Part shown: positions 1 to 5,930 of the stretch, piece after piece | How positions within the stretch are numbered: position 1 is the first letter of the stretch | How the letters are laid out: every line of letters begins with the position of its first letter | From: JBFHNV01 sp041593595 | GTDB lineage: Bacteria > Pseudomonadota > Gammaproteobacteria > HK1 | Reading direction: 5' to 3' | Assembly: GCA_041593595.1 (NCBI GenBank) | Contig: JBFHNV010000255.1 | Coordinates: forward strand, 1 to 8,058 | DNA: 8,058 nucleotides | Position numbers and translations under genes: made by a program | The notes under the pieces: model-generated | Database searches by the model: none | Told to the model about the DNA's origin: nothing | What the model saw: only the letters and a program-made list of their open reading frames with translations

Positions 1-24
1 CCTTCATGTTCACGAACATGAAGG
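1..24. repeat. Perfect palindrome at the window edge, part of a REP-like element
   Basis: Bases 1-11 and 14-24 are exact reverse complements separated by two bases, centred on GTTCACGAAC. The palindrome is followed directly by GCTCCGACCCCTGTTGCTTT (24-43). That tail has the same layout as the CTGCGTCCC-x-TTGATTT core of the repeats at 1259-1448. I infer a REP-like or RAYT-associated mobile repeat that may continue upstream of the window. It lies 54 bp before the start codon of the acyl-CoA dehydrogenase, so it could act as a terminator or processing hairpin for an upstream gene. An operator for a dimeric regulator is the alternative reading. Confidence 0.6.
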
Positions 25-78
25 CTCCGACCCCTGTTGCTTTTATCATGGGTCCTCACCCGGACCAGGGCTGCGCCG

Positions 79-1284
79 ATGATCGATTTCGAGCTGACCG
101 CTCGCATGCAGGATCTCAAGGACCGTACCGAGGCCTTCATCCGCGATCAGGTCATTCCCATGGAGGGTGACCTCCGGGAGACACCCCACGGCCTCGACGA
201 CGCGCTGCGCCGCGAGCTGATGGCGAAGGCGCGCGACGCAGGGCTGCTGAGCCCCCACGTGGGCACCGAGCACGGCGGGCTCGGCTGCGACATGCGCGAG
301 ATGGCCGTCGTGTTCGAGGCTGCCGGCTATTCCCTGCTGGGTCCCCAGGCGCTCAACTGCAATGCGCCGGACGAGGGCAACATGCACCTGCTGGAGGTGG
401 TGGCCAGCGAGGCGCAGAAGGAGCAGTGGCTGAAGCCACTGGCTGCCGGCGAGATCCGCTCGTGCTTCTCCATGACCGAGCCGGACGGCGCCGGCTCCGA
501 TCCCAACATGCTGGCCACCGCCGCGCGCCAGGACGGCAACCACTGGGTGATCAATGGCCGCAAGTGGTTCATCACCGGCTACCAGGGCGCGAGGCTCAAT
601 ATCGTCATGGCGCTCACCTCGCAGCGCATCGAGAAGGGTCACGGCGCCACCATGTTCCTGGTGGACAACGACGACCCGGCCATCGAATGCGTGCGCGTGC
701 AGGACACCATGGAGTCGAGCTTCGCCGGCGGGCACTGCGAGCTGCGGTTCAACGATCTGCGGGTGAGCGCGGACCAGGTGCTGGGCGAGATTGGCGAAGG
801 GTACAGGTACGCCCAGGTGCGCCTCGCGCCGGCGCGCCTCACCCACTGCATGCGTTGGCTCGGGGCTGCGAAGCGCGCCCACGACATCGCCTGCGACTAC
901 GCGGTGCGCCGCCAGGGCTTCGGCAAGCCGCTGGCGGAGCACGAGGGCGTGGGATTCATGCTCGCGGACAACGAGATGGACATGCATCTCGCGCGCCTCG
1001 CCATCTGGCACGCGGCGTGGGTCATCGACAACGGCGGTCAGGCGCGCCAGGAGTCGTCCATGGCCAAGGTGGTGTGCTCGGAAGCCGAGTTCCGGGTGGC
1101 TGACCGCTGCATGCAGATCCTGGGCGGCATGGGCATCACCAGCGACACCCTGGTGGAGCGCATCTGGCGCGAGATCCGCCCGTTCCGCATCTACGACGGC
1201 CCCAACGAGGTGCACCGCTGGGCCATCGCCAACCGCATCGCCCGCGCGGCCACGAAGAAAATCAAGAGGGACGCAGTCGCTTGA
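79..1284 (+). CDS. Acyl-CoA dehydrogenase, ACAD10/11-like subgroup
   Basis: This predicted 401-residue flavoenzyme would oxidise an acyl-CoA to the 2,3-enoyl-CoA, using FAD and passing electrons to ETF in the cytoplasm. Visible family features in order are a helical N-terminal domain, the FAD-binding segment CFSMTEPDGAGSD (129-141), INGRKWFITG in the beta domain, RRQGFGKPL (277-285) in the C-terminal helical domain, and RIYDGPNEVHR near the end. In the last motif the usual catalytic Glu of YEGTNE-type enzymes is Asp373. This, with NCNAPDEGNMHLL and HCMRWLGAAKRA, resembles the dehydrogenase domain of ACAD10/ACAD11. ATG 79 is chosen because AGGG (67-70) lies 8 bp upstream; a TTG at 37 would add 14 non-conserved residues. 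The last eight residues (from Lys394) and the stop are encoded by a repeat element, so the C-terminus is probably altered from the ancestral one. Substrate is unknown. Confidence 0.93.
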   Translation: MIDFELTARMQDLKDRTEAFIRDQVIPMEGDLRETPHGLDDALRRELMAKARDAGLLSPHVGTEHGGLGCDMREMAVVFEAAGYSLLGPQALNCNAPDEGNMHLLEVVASEAQKEQWLKPLAAGEIRSCFSMTEPDGAGSDPNMLATAARQDGNHWVINGRKWFITGYQGARLNIVMALTSQRIEKGHGATMFLVDNDDPAIECVRVQDTMESSFAGGHCELRFNDLRVSADQVLGEIGEGYRYAQVRLAPARLTHCMRWLGAAKRAHDIACDYAVRRQGFGKPLAEHEGVGFMLADNEMDMHLARLAIWHAAWVIDNGGQARQESSMAKVVCSEAEFRVADRCMQILGGMGITSDTLVERIWREIRPFRIYDGPNEVHRWAIANRIARAATKKIKRDAVA

Positions 1285-1288
1285 TTTC
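1259..1288 (+). repeat. REP-like repeat copy 1, left arm of a 30-bp perfect inverted repeat
   Basis: This 30-base stretch is exactly the reverse complement of 1331-1360. Within it, AAATCAAG at the left and CTTGATTT at the right form an 8-bp terminal inverted repeat around a 13-base centre. It begins inside codon 394 of the acyl-CoA dehydrogenase and supplies that gene's TGA (1282-1284). The structure matches short palindromic mobile repeats of the REP class, whose movement is commonly attributed to RAYT (Y1-type) transposases. No transposase is present here. Confidence 0.85.
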
Positions 1289-1330
1289 CACAGGCCTGGA
1301 AACGGGGTGCATCGGCGCGAGAAATCAACA

Positions 1331-1360
1331 GAAATCAAGCGACTGCGTCCCTCTTGATTT
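1331..1360 (-). repeat. REP-like repeat copy 2, right arm of the inverted pair
   Basis: This copy is the exact reverse complement of copy 1, separated from it by 42 bp (1289-1330). As RNA the pair could fold into a 30-bp stem between the dehydrogenase and ligase genes. Such a structure might end transcription, or shield the upstream message from 3' exonucleases. The spacer also holds CGCGAGAAATCAA (1317-1329), which resembles the left end of copy 3 and may be a repeat remnant. Confidence 0.85.
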
Positions 1361-1420
1361 CCCCCACCTGCCAGGAGCGGGGCCGGCCGGGAGCGGCGCA
1401 CGATGCGGCGGTCTCGCGAG

Positions 1421-1448
1421 AATCAAGTGCCTGCGTCCCCTTTGATTT
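1421..1448 (-). repeat. REP-like repeat copy 3, abutting the ligase start codon
   Basis: This 28-base copy matches copy 2 (read 1333-1360 on +) at 24 of 28 positions. It has outer arms AATCAA and TTGATT and the shared core CTGCGTCCC. It is in the same orientation as copy 2. The element ends one base before the ATG at 1450. Immediately to its left, TCTCGCGAGA (1412-1421) is a 10-base palindrome. Confidence 0.8.
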
Positions 1449-1449
1449 C

Positions 1450-2946
1450 ATGTTGAACCTCACCGCGTCCTCTGCCTTTCACGCCCGGCGCACGCCGGAC
1501 GCCCCGGCGCTCATCTGGAACGACGAGACCATCCCGTGGCGCGAGTTCCACGCCCGGGCGCTACGCACCGCGGCGCTCCTCGCCCACCACGGCGTCGGCG
1601 CCGGCGACACGGTGGCGCTGCTCATGAGGAACAGCCCCGCGTTCCTGGAGCTCGCCTACGGCGCGAGCCACCTGGGCGCGGTGCTGCTGCCGGTGAACTT
1701 CCGCCTGGCGCCGGACGAGGTGCGCTACGTCGCCGGCCACGCGGGCGCGAAGCTGCTGGTGGTGGACGACGCCCTGGACCGGGTGCCGGACGCCTGCCCG
1801 GCGCGCATCGTGCTGGACGCCGCGGCCCGCGACTCCCTCGCGGAGCGGGCGCCGGACGCCCCTGCGCCGGCGCCGACGCCGCGCTCGGCGGGCGACCTGA
1901 TGCGCCTCATGTACCCCTCGGGCACCACCGACCGGCCCAAGGGCGTGACCATCTCCTACGACAACTTCTACTGGAAGAACGTGGACCTGGTGATGGCGCT
2001 CGGGATCACCGCCGCCGACCGCCTGCTCACGGTGGGTCCGCTCTACCACGTGGGCGCCCTGGACCTGCCGGGGCTCGCGGTGCTGTGGATGGGGGGCTGC
2101 GTGTGCCTGCACCGTGAGTTCGACGCCGGCCATACGCTGGCGTCCATCGCGCGCCACCGGCTCACCGGCGGCTGGATGGCGCCGGTGATGACCAACGGGG
2201 TGCTGGCGCTGGACGGCGCCGACCGCCACGACGTCTCGTCCCTGCGCTGGCTCATAGGTGGCGGCGAGCGCACGCCGGAGCAGCGCATCCGCGACTTCGG
2301 CCGGGTGTTCGGCAACGCCCGCTACGTGGACGCCTACGGCATGACCGAGACCGTGAGCGGCGACACCCTGATGGAGTCGGGGCGCGAGCTGCAGAAGATC
2401 GGGTCCACCGGGCGCCCGGTGGCCCACGTGGCGATCGCCATCCTGGACGACGCCGGCCACGCGCTGCCTGCCGGCAGCGAGGGCGAGATCGCCATCCGCG
2501 GCCCGAAGGTCACCGCCGGTTACTGGCGCGACCCGCAGACCACCGCCGCCAGCTTCCACGACGGCTGGCTGCGCTCCGGCGACGTGGGCTACCTGGACGC
2601 AGACGGCTTCCTGTACCTCACGGACCGCAAGAAGGACCTGATCATCTCCGGCGGCGAGAACGTGGCGTCGTCGGAGGTGGAGCGGGTGATCTACGATCTG
2701 CCCCAGGTGAGCGAGGCGGCGGTGGTGGGGGTGGCCGATGCGCGCTGGGGCGAGCGCCCGGTGGCGGTGGTGGTGCTGCGCAGCGGCGAGACGCTCACCT
2801 ACGAGGCGCTGGCGAGCCACTGCCGCGAGCGCCTCGCGGGCTTCAAGGTGCCTCGCGAGCTGGTGGTGCGCGACGCCCTGCCGCGCAACCCTTCCGGCAA
2901 GGTGCTGAAGCGCGTGCTGCGCGAGGAGCTGGCGAAGCGTGGCTGA
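1450..2946 (+). CDS. AMP-forming acyl-CoA ligase (acyl-CoA synthetase, FadD-like ANL family)
   Basis: This 498-residue ANL-family enzyme should activate a carboxylic acid with ATP and CoA through an acyl-adenylate. The large N-terminal domain carries the phosphate-binding loop YPSGTTDRPKG (155-165), with Pro156 and Asp161 where YTSGTTG is most usual, and YGMTE (296-300). SGD (376-378) includes Asp378, expected to hold the ribose. The hinge RKKDLIISGGENV starts at 393. The C-terminal PRNPSGK motif holds the adenylation Lys484. Length is normal for the family. ATG 1450 starts the conserved sequence; the frame is open back to TTG 1354, but that stretch is repeat DNA. No Shine-Dalgarno sequence is visible before ATG 1450. 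The 3' end overlaps the aminotransferase start, so the two are co-transcribed. Medium/long-chain fatty acids or a CaiC-like carboxylate are possible substrates, but the sequence does not decide. Confidence 0.93.
   Translation: MLNLTASSAFHARRTPDAPALIWNDETIPWREFHARALRTAALLAHHGVGAGDTVALLMRNSPAFLELAYGASHLGAVLLPVNFRLAPDEVRYVAGHAGAKLLVVDDALDRVPDACPARIVLDAAARDSLAERAPDAPAPAPTPRSAGDLMRLMYPSGTTDRPKGVTISYDNFYWKNVDLVMALGITAADRLLTVGPLYHVGALDLPGLAVLWMGGCVCLHREFDAGHTLASIARHRLTGGWMAPVMTNGVLALDGADRHDVSSLRWLIGGGERTPEQRIRDFGRVFGNARYVDAYGMTETVSGDTLMESGRELQKIGSTGRPVAHVAIAILDDAGHALPAGSEGEIAIRGPKVTAGYWRDPQTTAASFHDGWLRSGDVGYLDADGFLYLTDRKKDLIISGGENVASSEVERVIYDLPQVSEAAVVGVADARWGERPVAVVVLRSGETLTYEALASHCRERLAGFKVPRELVVRDALPRNPSGKVLKRVLREELAKRG
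2923..2928 (+). promoter_or_regulatory. Ribosome binding site of the aminotransferase
   Basis: GAGGAG lies inside the last codons of the ligase gene, 10 bp before the GTG at 2939. It decides the choice of that GTG over the in-frame GTG at 2960 and supports translational coupling. Confidence 0.6.
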
Positions 2947-4126
2947 CACGGGGACACCGGTGAACGCGGCGGTGGGCGGCGTGACGTCGCCACCCATCGC
3001 CGACGTGAACGCGTGGGTGGCGGACATGACGTTCCCGCCGCAGCGCCCGCTGCTGAACCTGGCCCAGGCGGTGCCCGCGTACCCGCCGGCTGCGGCGCTC
3101 ACGGATCACGTGGGCCGCGTCGCGAAGGAGCCCGCGAGCGCGCTGTACGCACCCATCCTCGGCCTCGCGCGCCTGCGCGAGCGCCTCGCGGTGCACCTCA
3201 CCGACTGCTACCGGGCGCCCGTCGCCGCGGGCGAGGTGGCCATCACCGCAGGCTGCAACCAGGCCTTCTGCGTGGCGCTCACCGCGCTGGCCGGTCACGG
3301 CGACGACGTGGTGCTGCCGGTGCCCTGGTACTTCAACCACCAGATGTGGCTCGCCATGCAGGGCATCGCGGTGCGCCCGCTGCCCTTCGACGAGGCGGCG
3401 AGCGGGCTGCCGGATCTCGAGGCCGCCGCGCGCAGCGTGGGACCGCGCACCCGCGCCATCGTGCTGGTGAGCCCCAACAACCCCACCGGCAGCGAGTACC
3501 CGCCGGAGCTGCTGGACGCGTTCATGGACCTGGCCGTGTCCCGGGGCGCGGCGCTGGTGGTGGACGAGACCTACAAGGACTTCCGATCCAGGACAGGCCC
3601 GCCCCACGGGCTGTTCGCCCACCCGCGCTGGCGCGATCACCTGGTGTCCCTGCACAGCTTCTCCAAGTCCTACGCCATGGCCGGCTACCGGGTGGGCGCG
3701 CTGGCCTGCGGGCCCGCGCTGATGCGCCAGGTGGAGAAGATCATGGACTGCGTGGCCATCTGCGCGCCGCGCCTGTCCCAGGAGGCAGCGCTGTTCGCCC
3801 TCGAGCAACTGGAAGGCTGGCGCGACGGCAAGACCGCGGAGATGGCCGGGCGCGTGACGGCGCTGCGAGACGCGTTCCGCAGCAACAGCCTCGCATGGCG
3901 GCTCGTCAGCGCCGGCGCGTACTTCGCCTGGGTGCGTCATCCCTTCGCGGGCGAGGCATCCGCGGGCGTGGCGCGACGCCTCGCCCGTGCCCACGGCGTG
4001 CTGAGCGTGCCCGGCGCCACCTTCGGCCCCGGGCTGGAGGGGTACCTGCGCCTGGCCTTCGCGAACGTGGACGGTGAGGTGATGCCGGAGCTGGCGGCGC
4101 GGCTCGTCGACGCGCAGGCGCCCTGA
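2939..4126 (+). CDS. PLP-dependent aminotransferase, class I/II (fold type I)
   Basis: This 395-residue enzyme would move an amino group between an amino acid and a 2-oxo acid, using PLP. Seen in order are SPNNPTG (178-184, Asn181 near PLP), VVDETYKDF (207-215, Asp209 to the pyridine nitrogen and Tyr212 to the ring oxygen), HSFSKSYAMAGYRVG with Schiff-base Lys243, and YLRLAF with Arg371, the usual carboxylate-binding arginine. Length fits the aspartate/aromatic aminotransferase type. The GTG start at 2939 overlaps the ligase end by 8 bp and has a good ribosome site. Coupling to a CoA ligase suggests the substrate pathway includes an amino or 2-oxo acid step, but this is inference. The specific amino donor cannot be read from the sequence. 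A beta-lyase or other fold-type I activity is possible though less likely. Confidence 0.92.
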   Translation: MADTGTPVNAAVGGVTSPPIADVNAWVADMTFPPQRPLLNLAQAVPAYPPAAALTDHVGRVAKEPASALYAPILGLARLRERLAVHLTDCYRAPVAAGEVAITAGCNQAFCVALTALAGHGDDVVLPVPWYFNHQMWLAMQGIAVRPLPFDEAASGLPDLEAAARSVGPRTRAIVLVSPNNPTGSEYPPELLDAFMDLAVSRGAALVVDETYKDFRSRTGPPHGLFAHPRWRDHLVSLHSFSKSYAMAGYRVGALACGPALMRQVEKIMDCVAICAPRLSQEAALFALEQLEGWRDGKTAEMAGRVTALRDAFRSNSLAWRLVSAGAYFAWVRHPFAGEASAGVARRLARAHGVLSVPGATFGPGLEGYLRLAFANVDGEVMPELAARLVDAQAP

Positions 4127-4137
4127 TCGAACGGGCG

Positions 4138-4749
4138 TTACTGCGCGGCGCTGGCGCCGGCGGTGGAGCGGGCGCTCTCGGGGCAGGTCACGGGCCGGTC
4201 GAAGCGGTAGCAGCAGGGCTTCGACTCGCTCTGGCCCGGCGCGGTGCACTGTCCGGCGCCGTGGCGGTGTCCGCTGAACCACCCGCCCTCGTAGCGTTGG
4301 CCGTCGGGCCACTCGTAGCGGCCGGTACCGTGGCGTTCACCGCCCTGGAAGTCGCCCTCGTAGCGACTGCCGTTGGCCCACTCGATCGTGCCCTGACCGG
4401 ACAGGACGCCCTCGACGAACCGCCCCTGAAAGCGGGTGCCGCGCCGCGAGTGGAAGGTGCCCGGGCCGTGGGGACGCCCGCCGCGCACCTCGCCCTCGTA
4501 ACGGTCCTCCCGGAAGCCGCCGTAGAACAGGAAGCGCCAGACCAGCACGCCGTGGCCGTGGGCCTTGCCGTCCACGCAGTCTCCCGACCAGGTGATGGTC
4601 TCGCGGGGCTCGGGCTCCGGGTTCCACACCCTGCAGTCGCCGTTCGCCGTGGTTGCCCACTGCTCATCGGTCTCGGAACTCTGGGTGGCGCCCGCCTGCG
4701 ACCACGTGGCGCAGCACGCGGCGACCACCAGCGCCCTCATGCCACCCAT
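4138..4749 (-). CDS. Secreted MORN-repeat protein, function unknown
   Basis: The predicted product has 203 residues. The N-terminus MGGMRALVVAACCATWSQAGA is a probable Sec signal peptide with an AGA cleavage site after residue 21. VAAC inside it resembles a lipobox, but the hydrophobic stretch before it is very short. The mature part has MORN repeats of about 23 residues, with core YEG-x(5)-RHGxGxY: a diverged one near 53-70, then about 84-99, 107-122, 130-145 and 153-168. MORN repeats form beta-hairpin ladders involved in protein or lipid contacts. Cysteines at 39, 58, 168, 179, 180 and 189 suggest disulfides in the periplasm. ATG 4749 is preferred because GGGAG lies 8 bp upstream; GTG 4782 and ATG 4740 are alternatives. 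The gene converges on the aminotransferase with only 11 bp between stop codons. I cannot assign a specific role. Confidence 0.85.
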   Translation of the reverse strand: MGGMRALVVAACCATWSQAGATQSSETDEQWATTANGDCRVWNPEPEPRETITWSGDCVDGKAHGHGVLVWRFLFYGGFREDRYEGEVRGGRPHGPGTFHSRRGTRFQGRFVEGVLSGQGTIEWANGSRYEGDFQGGERHGTGRYEWPDGQRYEGGWFSGHRHGAGQCTAPGQSESKPCCYRFDRPVTCPESARSTAGASAAQ

Positions 4750-4794
4750 GGTGTCGTCTCCCGCGGCGCATGCCCCGGTCACGGTACTCGCGCA

Positions 4795-4800
4795 AGTATA
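4795..4800 (-). promoter_or_regulatory. Candidate -10 box for the MORN-repeat gene
   Basis: TATACT on the minus strand matches the sigma-70 consensus at five of six bases and stands out in very GC-rich DNA. It lies about 45 bp upstream of the ATG at 4749, giving a leader of roughly 38 nt. I see no good -35 hexamer 16-18 bp further upstream, so the promoter is tentative. It would let the MORN gene be expressed apart from the dehydrogenase gene upstream. Confidence 0.4.
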
Positions 4801-4834
4801 GAGCGCTGACGAAAACGAGATTGTGCCGTCCGTC

Positions 4835-5743
4835 TCAAGGCGCCTCCTTGAGGGACTGCAGCAGCGCGATGAGGTTGTCGTCGCGCCAGTCCTCCAGCGT
4901 CTCCATGGATACGTGGCCCCAGCGCCGCTCCACGGTATCGATGAAGGGCTGCTTCGTCTCCGGCGTGCCGCGCCAGCCGAAGTGCGCGATCATGTGATGC
5001 ACACCGCCGGCACCGCCGCCCAGGTGTCGGTGCAGCACCGGGCCCTGCACCGGCCAGCGGAAGCCCGGACCCTTGGTCACGGCGATCTCCACGTCCATCC
5101 AGTCGCACACGCCCTGCGCCACCAATCGCGACGCCTCTTCCAGCAGCACCGCCTGCAGCCGGTTTGCCACGTAGGCCTCGATCTCCTTCTTGAGCGTGAT
5201 GGGGGTCTTGCCCACCCGGCGGTAGAAGCGGTCCAGCCACGCGAGGGTGCCCGGGTCCACGTCCGCGGCGCCCACGATCTCCACCAGCGGCACCAGGTAC
5301 GAGGGCACGAAGGGATGGCCGATGGCGATGCGCCCCGGGTTCGTGCAGCGTGCACCGATGCGCGAGGGCAGGAACTTCGACGACGAGCTGGCGATGATGG
5401 TGTCCGCGGGGCAGGCGGCGGTGACGCGCGCCAGCAGATCGATCTTCAGGTCCTCGTCGTCCGGCGCGCTCTCCTGCACGAAGCCCACGTCCGCCACCGC
5501 GTCCTCCACGCTCGCCGTGAAGCGCAGCCGATCCGGGCTCCCGTCCGGCGCGGTGCCCAGCGACTCGAGCTTGGGCCAGATGCGGGCGACGCGCGCGCGC
5601 AGGGTCGCCTCCGCGTCGGGTCCGGGATCCGTGGCGGTCACGTCCATGCCGCGGGCCAGGAACAGGGCGGCCCAGCCGGAGCCGATGGTGCCGGTGCCCA
5701 CGCAGGCCACGTGGCGGATGCTCTCGGGTGAAGGTCGGGTCAT
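4835..5743 (-). CDS. 3-hydroxyacyl-CoA dehydrogenase-family protein, L-carnitine dehydrogenase-like
   Basis: This NAD-dependent dehydrogenase of 302 residues should oxidise a 3-hydroxy acid or its CoA ester to the 3-oxo form in the cytoplasm. The Rossmann motif GTGTIGSGW spans 16-24, and Asp39 after the second strand favours NAD over NADP. QES (90-92) and SSSSKFLPS (119-127) follow. His143 in GHPF and Glu155 in PLVEIVG have the 12-residue spacing of the HAD catalytic pair, and Asn194 in KKEIEAYVANRL completes the site. The C-terminal half, with GFRWPVQGP, GGGAGGVHHMIAHFG and the ending DDNLIALLQSLK, resembles L-carnitine dehydrogenase more than chain-length-general HADs. L-gulonate dehydrogenase/lambda-crystallin relatives are another option. 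The start at 5743 has only a weak GGAC site upstream. The gene lies opposite the ligase/aminotransferase operon, so a shared pathway is inference. Confidence 0.9.
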   Translation of the reverse strand: MTRPSPESIRHVACVGTGTIGSGWAALFLARGMDVTATDPGPDAEATLRARVARIWPKLESLGTAPDGSPDRLRFTASVEDAVADVGFVQESAPDDEDLKIDLLARVTAACPADTIIASSSSKFLPSRIGARCTNPGRIAIGHPFVPSYLVPLVEIVGAADVDPGTLAWLDRFYRRVGKTPITLKKEIEAYVANRLQAVLLEEASRLVAQGVCDWMDVEIAVTKGPGFRWPVQGPVLHRHLGGGAGGVHHMIAHFGWRGTPETKQPFIDTVERRWGHVSMETLEDWRDDNLIALLQSLKEAP

Positions 5744-5758
5744 GAGTCACGTCCGTTG

Positions 5759-5782
5759 CAGGAGCGGGCAGAGCCCGCGGAT
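5759..5782 (+). repeat. GGAGCGGGC hairpin repeat, copy A
   Basis: CAGGAGCGGGCAGAGCCCGC is followed by GGAT. GCGGGC (5764-5769) and GCCCGC (5773-5778) form a perfect 6-bp stem with a 3-base loop. This is the layout of the GTAGGAGCGGGC...GCCCGCGA repeats abundant in Pseudomonas and related gammaproteobacteria. It lies only 15 bp before the - strand dehydrogenase ATG. Confidence 0.65.
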
Positions 5783-5796
5783 GGATCCACGATACT

Positions 5797-5823
5797 GTAG
5801 GAGCGGGCGAAGGCCGCGAACGG
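5797..5823 (+). repeat. GGAGCGGGC hairpin repeat, copy B
   Basis: GTAGGAGCGGGCGAAGGCCG, followed by CGAACGG, repeats copy A in direct orientation about 38 bp downstream. The stem is GCGG/CCGC (5803-5806 with 5814-5817), slightly imperfect through one inserted or changed base. Both copies share the order GGAGCGGGC, loop, CCGCG, then a purine-rich tail (GATGG or AACGG). Confidence 0.65.
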
Positions 5824-5914
5824 AATCGCGACCCGGTTCCCCGCTCGCCAGGCACACGGCGCGCGAGGACCCGACCTTCGGGGCAACCCGGACCGCACAC
5901 CCCGAGCCGCCACT

Positions 5915-5920
5915 GGAGGT
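5915..5920 (+). promoter_or_regulatory. Strong ribosome binding site of the PARG-like gene
   Basis: GGAGGT lies 10 bp before ATG 5931. It fixes that start against the much longer open frame that continues upstream. Confidence 0.75.
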
Positions 5921-5930
5921 GTCACCAGCG

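Larger units (their letters stand above)
5744..5930. other. Divergent intergenic region
   Basis: These 187 bp separate the outward-reading starts of the carnitine-dehydrogenase-like gene (-) and the PARG-like gene (+), so they must carry signals for both. Apart from two hairpin repeats in the left half, I see only weak -10-like hexamers: GATACT at 5791-5796 on + and TACAGT at 5795-5800 on -. I found no clear operator palindrome. An open frame on + runs through the whole stretch from the antisense side of the dehydrogenase gene, but it lacks any conserved protein sequence here. Confidence 0.5.

Noticed and set aside
46..1401. Long open frame on the minus strand antisense to the acyl-CoA dehydrogenase
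   Set aside because: The translation is rich in His, Arg, Ala and Val without any conserved motif, as typical for the antisense of GC-rich genes, while the + strand gene has full family motifs.
1259..1448. CRISPR-like array
   Set aside because: There are only three copies, one inverted, with unequal spacers (42 and 60 bp) and internal palindromes overlapping coding ends. They fit REP-like elements, and no cas gene is nearby.
1354..1449. Upstream extension of the ligase from TTG 1354
   Set aside because: The 32 extra residues are encoded by repeat DNA and show no ligase-family sequence. Family similarity begins right after ATG 1450.
4119..4137. Possible terminator hairpin between the convergent aminotransferase and MORN genes (CGCCC...GGGCG)
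   Set aside because: The stem is only 5 bp with a 9-base loop, overlaps the aminotransferase stop and has no T-tract on either strand. This is expected by chance in such GC-rich DNA.
2843..4312. Long open frame on the minus strand antisense to the aminotransferase
   Set aside because: It crosses the ends of three well-supported genes and has low-complexity Arg/His/Ala composition. It is a codon-bias shadow.
5247..5930. Upstream extension of the PARG-like reading frame
   Set aside because: The extension is antisense to the dehydrogenase gene and passes through intergenic repeats. The conserved N-terminus and the GGAGGT site both point to ATG 5931.
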